Positions 59,700 through 64,000 of a DNA stretch of 64,000 nucleotides are shown one piece after another (within the stretch, counting starts at the first letter, position 1; each line of letters starts with the position of its first letter). The stretch is taken from positions 3,782,001-3,846,000 of the forward strand of contig NC_014830.1 in assembly GCF_000184685.1 (NCBI RefSeq), read 5' to 3'. A program made the position numbers and the translations under genes. The notes under the pieces were generated by a model. That model saw only the letters and a program-made list of their open reading frames with translations, was not told where the DNA came from and did no database searches. Source of the stretch: Intrasporangium calvum DSM 43043. Lineage in GTDB: Bacteria; Actinomycetota; Actinomycetes; Actinomycetales; Dermatophilaceae.

Positions 59700-60833
59700 T
59701 CAGTCGGCGCGGTCCACCGGTGGCAGCGGACCGAACGTGAAGCCGTGCGTGGCGGACTCACGTGAACCCTGCGCGAGCGGCTCCTCGGAGAACCCGTCGG
59801 CGAGCGCCGCTGCCACGTCGAGGAAGGCCCGTCTCGTCCCCCGCTGGAGACCGGACAGGGTGGTGCGACCGCCCGCCTCCAGGGTCGCGTCCCACGGCAC
59901 CATGGTCACTTGGCGGCAGCGGCTCTCGAAGTGCTTGCGGGCGAACTGGACGATGGGGTCGCTCTCCCGCTCGATGCCGTTGACGACGACGACGGCCGAG
60001 GCGACGAGCTCGTCGTGGCCGTGCTCCTCGAGCCAGTCGAGCGTCTGCGCGCCGGCCTTCGCGCCGTCGAGCGCAGGGCGCACGACGAGGAGGAGCTGGT
60101 CCGCCTCGTTGATCAGGCCCTGGTTGGCGCTGTCGAGGATGCCCGTCCCGGTGTCGAGCATGATGAGGTTGTAGAAGTGGTCGAGCAGCGACACTACCTG
60201 GCAGTAGGCGTCCCGGTCGAGGCCCTGGGCGATGCGGGCGTCGTCGTCGGAGGCGAGCACCTCGAGGCGGGACTCCACGCACTGGGACGTGTAGCCCCGC
60301 ATGTGCGCGAAGGACCGGACCCGGCCCGAGTCGGCGAGCAGGTCGGTGATGGTGCGCTGGCAGTCGCCCGCGATGCGGTGGGCGAGGTTGCCGGCGTCGG
60401 GGTTGGCGTCGACGGCGACGACCCGGTCGCCGCGCACGGCCGCGAAGGTCGACCCGACGCCGACGGTGACCGTCGTCTTGCCGACGCCACCCTTGCGGCT
60501 CATGACGACGATGCGCCGGGTTCCGTCGAACGGCGTACGGACGCGGTTCATCAGCTGGTTGCGGCGCATCTCGGACAGGCTGGGAGGCAGCCGCAGACGG
60601 CCCCCGGTCAGGTCGGTCAGCAGGTGCCGCCAGCCGCTCCGGGCCGCCTGCCCGCGGCGGCCGAGGACGGTGGCCTCACTGAAGTCCGACGCCGTGGGCC
60701 GGTGCAGGGGCGCCGGCTCGGACGAGGGCGACATCTCGACCGGGGGCGACGTCTCGGCCGGGGGCGACGTCTCGGCCGGCTCGAACGGCTCGGACGGTTG
60801 GGCCAGAGCGTTGTGGAGGGCGTGGGGTTCCAT
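59700..60833 (-). CDS. MinD/ParA-like ATPase with proline-rich N-terminus
   Basis: A 377-residue P-loop ATPase: deviant Walker A RKGGVGKTT at 113-121, DANPDAGNLAHRI as the A' motif, and IMLDTGTGILDSANQGL as the switch region. The 70-residue N-terminal region contains three 6-residue ET(S)PP-type repeats from an 18-bp tandem repeat at 60726-60779. The segment RRNQLMNRVRTPFDGTRRIVVMSRKGGVGKTT resembles EspI-like ATPases of ESX secretion loci, though no ESX gene is in this window. AAGGGT precedes the ATG at 60833; longer frames have no signal. Divergent from tmsA. Confidence 0.85.
   Translation of the reverse strand: MEPHALHNALAQPSEPFEPAETSPPAETSPPVEMSPSSEPAPLHRPTASDFSEATVLGRRGQAARSGWRHLLTDLTGGRLRLPPSLSEMRRNQLMNRVRTPFDGTRRIVVMSRKGGVGKTTVTVGVGSTFAAVRGDRVVAVDANPDAGNLAHRIAGDCQRTITDLLADSGRVRSFAHMRGYTSQCVESRLEVLASDDDARIAQGLDRDAYCQVVSLLDHFYNLIMLDTGTGILDSANQGLINEADQLLLVVRPALDGAKAGAQTLDWLEEHGHDELVASAVVVVNGIERESDPIVQFARKHFESRCRQVTMVPWDATLEAGGRTTLSGLQRGTRRAFLDVAAALADGFSEEPLAQGSRESATHGFTFGPLPPVDRAD
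60726..60779. repeat. 18-bp triple tandem repeat in the MinD-like gene
   Basis: GGGCGACGTCTCGGCCGG occurs three times head to tail (first unit with two differences). It encodes Pro/Glu/Thr/Ser-rich repeats in the linker and could vary in copy number. Confidence 0.85.
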
Positions 60834-61001
60834 GAGTGACCCTTCATCGGGGACCAGCAGGGCGCAGCCCGGCGCTTGATGTGCCAATTCAACCGTGCTC
60901 GTGCGCGACTCGGCACCCGGGTCGGCACATGAGTGCATGTCCACCGCCTCACCGCCGATATGTCCATTGGCAACGCTCGCAGCTTTTGGTTGACTCGAAG
61001 C

Positions 61002-62471
61002 ATGCCGACTCGGGTGGCAGCGGATCGCATCGTGGGTTCCATCGAGGCAGCGGCTCGGGACTTCGCCTCCCAGCCGCCGGACCGTCCCGTGCGCCTGGCC
61101 AAGCGCACCTCGAACCTCTTCCGGCACGGGAGCGCCCGCAACCGGGCGAGGACCGGTCTAGACCTCGGTTCCTTCCGGGGCGTCTTCGACGTCGACCCCG
61201 AGTCGAGAACGGCTCGCGTCGGTGGCCTGACCACCTACGAGGAGCTCGTCGACGCGCTCCTGCCAGAGGGATTCGTGCCCCTCGTCGTGCCGCAGCTGCG
61301 CACCATCACCATCGGCGGCGCGGTGACCGGGCTCGGGATCGAGGCGTCCTCCTTCCGCAACGGACTTCCCCACGAGTCGGTCCTCGAGATGCGGGTCCTC
61401 ACCGGCGGCGCCGACGGCCGCGGTGAGGTGGTCACGGCGAGGCCCGACAACGAGCACGCCGAGCTCTTCCGCGCCTTCCCCAACTCCTACGGCTCCCTCG
61501 GCTACGTCCTCGACCTCGTCATCGAGCTGGAGCCGACCTCTCCCTACGTGGCCCTGCGCCACGTCCGCTTCGACGACCTCGACGGGCTCACCGACGCGAT
61601 CCGGCTCGTCATGGACACCCGGGTGTGGGAGGGCCAGCGGGTTGACTTCGTCGACGGTGTCGTCTTCGGGGCCCGGGAGGCCTACCTCACCCTCGGTCAC
61701 TGGTCCGACCGCGTCGAGGGGCAGCCGAGCCCGAGCGACTACACCGGCGACCGCATCTACTACCGGTCGCTCCGGGAGCGGCGCTCCGACGTCCTCACCG
61801 CGCACGACTACCTGTGGCGCTGGGACACCGACTGGTTCTGGTGCTCCGCGGCGTTCGGCGCCCAGCACCCCACGATCCGGCGTCTCTGGCCGAAGGGCAA
61901 GCTGCGCAGCGACGTCTACTGGAAGATCGTCGCCTTCGAGCAGCGCCACGGCGTCATGGCCGCCATCGACGCGAGACGCGGGCGGCTGCCCCGGGAGAGG
62001 GTCATCCAGGACGTCGAGATCCCCTTGGACGGGACCGCGGAGTTCCTCACCTGGTTCCTGCACCACGTTCCGATCGAGCCGCTCTGGGTGTGCCCGATCC
62101 AGCTGAGACGCAAGGACGGTGCCAGCGGGAGCGAGCCCAGCGGCATACGGCCCCCTCTCGACGAGCCGGGCGACCACGGGAGCCCACCCTGGCCGCTCTA
62201 CCCGATGCAGCCCGGCGTCCCCTACGTCAACGTCGGCTTCTGGTCGTCCGTCGAGATCCGGCCCGGCGCCCGGCCCGGCGACGTCAACCGGGCCATCGAG
62301 GCGAAGGTGACCGAGCTCGGGGGGCACAAGTCCCTCTACTCGGACGCCTACTACGACGAGGCGACGTTCGCGCGCCTCTACGGCGGCGCAGCCATCGCCG
62401 CGGCCAAGCGGCGCTACGACCCCCGCGGACGATTCCCCACCCTCTACCAGAAGGCGGTGCAGGCACGATGA
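61002..62471 (+). CDS. FAD-binding oxidoreductase, TmsA-like
   Basis: A 489-residue FAD_binding_4 protein, like Rv0449c of mycobacteria. With the methyltransferase it matches the tmsA/tmsB pair that makes 10-methyl branched fatty acids (tuberculostearate): TmsB adds a methylene to oleoyl chains and TmsA reduces it. Visible parts: GGLTTYEELVDALLPEGFVPLVVPQLRTITIGGAVTGLGIEASSFRNGLPHESVLEM, the FAD site, and PTLYQKAVQAR at the end. A repeat copy encodes GSEPSGIRP around residues 376-384 in a loop. The start at ATG 61002 is likely but not certain; an ATG at 60960 is in frame. Overlaps the next gene by ATGA. Confidence 0.85.
   Translation: MPTRVAADRIVGSIEAAARDFASQPPDRPVRLAKRTSNLFRHGSARNRARTGLDLGSFRGVFDVDPESRTARVGGLTTYEELVDALLPEGFVPLVVPQLRTITIGGAVTGLGIEASSFRNGLPHESVLEMRVLTGGADGRGEVVTARPDNEHAELFRAFPNSYGSLGYVLDLVIELEPTSPYVALRHVRFDDLDGLTDAIRLVMDTRVWEGQRVDFVDGVVFGAREAYLTLGHWSDRVEGQPSPSDYTGDRIYYRSLRERRSDVLTAHDYLWRWDTDWFWCSAAFGAQHPTIRRLWPKGKLRSDVYWKIVAFEQRHGVMAAIDARRGRLPRERVIQDVEIPLDGTAEFLTWFLHHVPIEPLWVCPIQLRRKDGASGSEPSGIRPPLDEPGDHGSPPWPLYPMQPGVPYVNVGFWSSVEIRPGARPGDVNRAIEAKVTELGGHKSLYSDAYYDEATFARLYGGAAIAAAKRRYDPRGRFPTLYQKAVQAR
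62135..62148 (-). repeat. GTATGCCGCTG repeat inside the TmsA-like gene
   Basis: Exact core with flank TCGCTCCC; the coding strand reads GCCCAGCGGCATAC and encodes PSGIR in a Pro/Gly/Asp-rich loop. The surrounding sequence looks like an insertion in an otherwise conserved domain. Confidence 0.85.
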
Positions 62472-63739
62472 CGATCTCGGTTGGACAGGCCTTCGAGCGC
62501 ATCCTCGGCAGGGACGCCCACCTGCGCGTCGTCGCGTGGGACGGCTCCGCGGGCGGTCCCGACGACGGGCTCACGATCCGGCTCCACTCACCGAGGGCCA
62601 TCAGCTACCTGCTGACCGCACCGGGCGAGCTCGGGGCGGCCCGCGCCTACCTGCAGGGCGAGCTGAGCATCGACGGGATGGACGAGGGCAACCCGATCGA
62701 GGTCCTGCGGCACCTCGGTGGTGACTTCAGCGCGAAGCTGCCCGCGTGGCGCGACCTTCGCGAGATCGTCGGCGTCGTCCGAGCCACCGGGATCAGCGTG
62801 CCCGAGCTGCCGCCCGAGGAGACGCCGAGCCAGCTGCGTCGCCTCACCTACGGGCTGCGGCACGGCCGACGCCGTGACGCGGCGGCGATCCACCACCACT
62901 ACGACGTGGGCAACGACTTCTACGAGTACGTCCTCGGGCCGTCGATGACCTACACCTGCGCGGTCTTCGAGACCCCCGAGACGACGCTCGAGGATGCCCA
63001 GTTCGCCAAGTACGACCTCGTCGCGCGCAAGCTCGGGCTCGCACCGGGCATGCGGCTGCTCGACGTCGGCTGCGGGTGGGGCGGCATGGTGCGGCACGCG
63101 GTGAAGCACTTCGGCGTCACGGCCCTGGGGGTGACCCTCTCGCGGGAGCAGGCGGCGTGGGGGCAGGAGGCGATCCGGCGGGACGGGCTGGAGGGCCGGG
63201 CCGAAGTGCGCCACGCGGACTACCGGGACGTCACCGAGCGCGGTTTCGATGCGATCAGCTCGATCGGCCTGACCGAGCACATCGGGGTGAAGAACTACCC
63301 CGACTACTTCCGGTTCCTCCGCGAGCACCTCCGGGACGAGGGGCGGCTGCTCAACCACTGCATCACCCGGCCCGACAACCAGCACCCGGGCCTGCCGACC
63401 CGCGGCTTCATCAACCGCTACGTCTTCCCCGACGGCGAGCTGACCGGCTCCGGGCACATCGTGCGGGTCATGGAGGACGAGGGGTTCGAGGTGAAGCACC
63501 ACGAGAACCTCCGCGAGCACTACGCGCTGACGCTGGCCGGCTGGAGCGCGAACCTCTCGAAGCACTGGGACGACTGCGTGGCGCTCGCCGGGGTGGGCCG
63601 GGCGCGAGTGTGGGGCCTCTACCTGGCCGGTTCGCGGGTGGGGTTCGAGGACAACGGGATCCAGCTGCACCAGGTCCTCGCGACGCGCACGAGCGAGTCG
63701 GGCGCGTCCGGGTACCCGTTGCGCCCGCAGTTCACCTGA
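62468..63739 (+). CDS. SAM-dependent fatty-acid methyltransferase, TmsB-like
   Basis: A 423-residue class I methyltransferase of the cyclopropane-fatty-acid synthase family, like UfaA1/TmsB. The conserved SAM loop is LLDVGCGWGGM near residue 197, preceded by IHHHYDVGNDFYEYVLGPSMTYTCAVF, and followed by GVTLSREQAAWG and EHIGVKNYPDYFRFLREHL. Its coupling to the FAD oxidoreductase by an ATGA overlap points to 10-methylene then 10-methyl fatty-acid synthesis and not to cyclopropanation. A cyclopropane synthase is the alternative. Membrane lipid substrate is inferred. Confidence 0.88.
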   Translation: MTISVGQAFERILGRDAHLRVVAWDGSAGGPDDGLTIRLHSPRAISYLLTAPGELGAARAYLQGELSIDGMDEGNPIEVLRHLGGDFSAKLPAWRDLREIVGVVRATGISVPELPPEETPSQLRRLTYGLRHGRRRDAAAIHHHYDVGNDFYEYVLGPSMTYTCAVFETPETTLEDAQFAKYDLVARKLGLAPGMRLLDVGCGWGGMVRHAVKHFGVTALGVTLSREQAAWGQEAIRRDGLEGRAEVRHADYRDVTERGFDAISSIGLTEHIGVKNYPDYFRFLREHLRDEGRLLNHCITRPDNQHPGLPTRGFINRYVFPDGELTGSGHIVRVMEDEGFEVKHHENLREHYALTLAGWSANLSKHWDDCVALAGVGRARVWGLYLAGSRVGFEDNGIQLHQVLATRTSESGASGYPLRPQFT

Positions 63740-63752
63740 GCTCGGCCGGACC

Positions 63753-63766
63753 GGATGCCGCTGGGC
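63753..63766 (+). repeat. Variant GGATGCCGCTGGGC repeat 3' of the TmsB-like gene
   Basis: One mismatch to the core (A for T at position 2 side), with TGGC following. It lies in the 37-bp convergent gap between the methyltransferase and the partial gene at the window edge. Confidence 0.6.
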
Positions 63767-63776
63767 TGGCGCGGCG

Positions 63777-64000
63777 TCAGCCCATGCCCCCCAGGTCGAC
63801 GCTGTAGGCCTCGTAGACGAGGTCGCCGCCGGCCTGGCGGTGCCGGATGAGTCGCCCGACGAGGATGGTCAGCTCCTCGCGGAGGGCGAACAGGTCGGAA
63901 CCTGCTCCATCGTGCTCGAGGCTGGCGAGGTGGTTGTGGATCTGCTCACGGAAGGCCACGTGCTCGGCGAGCAGCCGGGTCACCGCGCCGCCGAGGCGAG
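63777..64000 (-). CDS. Partial protein, possibly hemerythrin-like
   Basis: Only the last 74 codons are in the window; the frame is open to the edge (upstream codons read RLGGA before VTRLLAEHV). The visible part is all-helical: RLLAEHVAFREQIHNHLASLEHD, LREELTILVGRLIRHRQAGGDLVYEAYSVDLGG. His/Glu spacing in paired helices recalls hemerythrin or DUF-type four-helix bundles. A GTG at 63983 could start a 68-residue protein but would split the first helix, so a longer gene is more likely. Function is unknown. Confidence 0.55.
   Translation of the reverse strand, partial: RLGGAVTRLLAEHVAFREQIHNHLASLEHDGAGSDLFALREELTILVGRLIRHRQAGGDLVYEAYSVDLGGMG

Noticed and set aside
81-63766. The repeat as a Chi or KOPS-like polar recombination/segregation signal
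   Set aside because: Eleven plus and twelve minus copies show no strand bias, and inverted pairs are frequent, unlike polar motifs.
1-64000. CRISPR arrays, tRNA or rRNA genes, prophage and insertion sequences
   Set aside because: No regularly spaced direct repeats, tRNA cloverleaf, rRNA segment, transposase, integrase or phage structural gene was seen.

Overview
The window is very GC-rich DNA from an actinobacterium. Pointers are a mycothiol-type maleylpyruvate isomerase, an Nei-Lhr gene pair as in mycobacteria, a DUF222-HNH endonuclease, a DinB of the actinobacterial type, a tuberculostearate-type FAD oxidoreductase/methyltransferase pair, and several promoters whose -10 box lies 6-7 nt before the start codon (leaderless). 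A Micrococcales member, perhaps Intrasporangiaceae, is my best guess, but it rests on general gene content only. No tRNA, rRNA, CRISPR, prophage or complete IS was seen, and genes are packed with no gene-free stretch over 300 bp.

Layout. 1-5.8 kb: glycerol kinase (cut by the window edge), a secreted M6 metalloprotease, and glycerol-3-phosphate dehydrogenase. 5.8-15.2 kb: a lipoprotein remnant, a cNMP/CBS/nucleotidyltransferase regulator coupled to a DnaQ-like exonuclease, then endonuclease VIII and the giant helicase Lhr, then a RibD/DHFR-like reductase. 15.5-21.1 kb: a CBS protein, an FUSC membrane protein, and a SNF2 helicase overlapping a SWIM zinc-finger gene. 21.2-27.5 kb: a 3-hydroxybenzoate/gentisate catabolic operon (monooxygenase, maleylpyruvate isomerase, hydrolase, gentisate dioxygenase, aromatic-acid transporter) facing a divergent IclR regulator; the transporter carries an in-frame stop codon. 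27.6-39.7 kb: a Ski2-like helicase, a PadR regulator with a membrane partner, DUF1206, a lipid-kinase/PAP2/PAP2 operon, an ATP-grasp protein, a LysM protein, DUF4395, DUF6498 and an MFS exporter. 39.9-45.7 kb: a complete oppABCDF peptide importer. 45.9-54.5 kb: endonuclease IV, a deletion-fused ABC exporter pseudogene, an FAD dehydrogenase, a DUF222-HNH endonuclease, a GH36 alpha-galactosidase and DinB. 54.5-64 kb: small conserved and secreted proteins, a RelA-like synthetase, a LysE exporter, a MinD-like ATPase, the tmsA/tmsB-like lipid pair and a partial gene at the edge.

The most striking signal is not a gene. A short repeat with core GTATGCCGCTGRGC, often followed by YSGCTYCC, occurs 23 times (19 exact copies of the 11-mer core GTATGCCGCTG), about one per 2.8 kb on both strands. 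It sits in 5' leaders, as perfect hairpins at gene ends, and inside coding frames. In all nine 5'-leader copies the GCGGCATAC end points toward the start codon. Its spread recalls DNA uptake sequences or small palindromic mobile elements. I do not recognise it as a described family.

Signs of gene decay are frequent: a nonsense codon in the aromatic transporter, a deletion joining the start of an ABC ATPase to the body of its permease, a truncated lipoprotein, and a HAAS-type protein lacking its middle.
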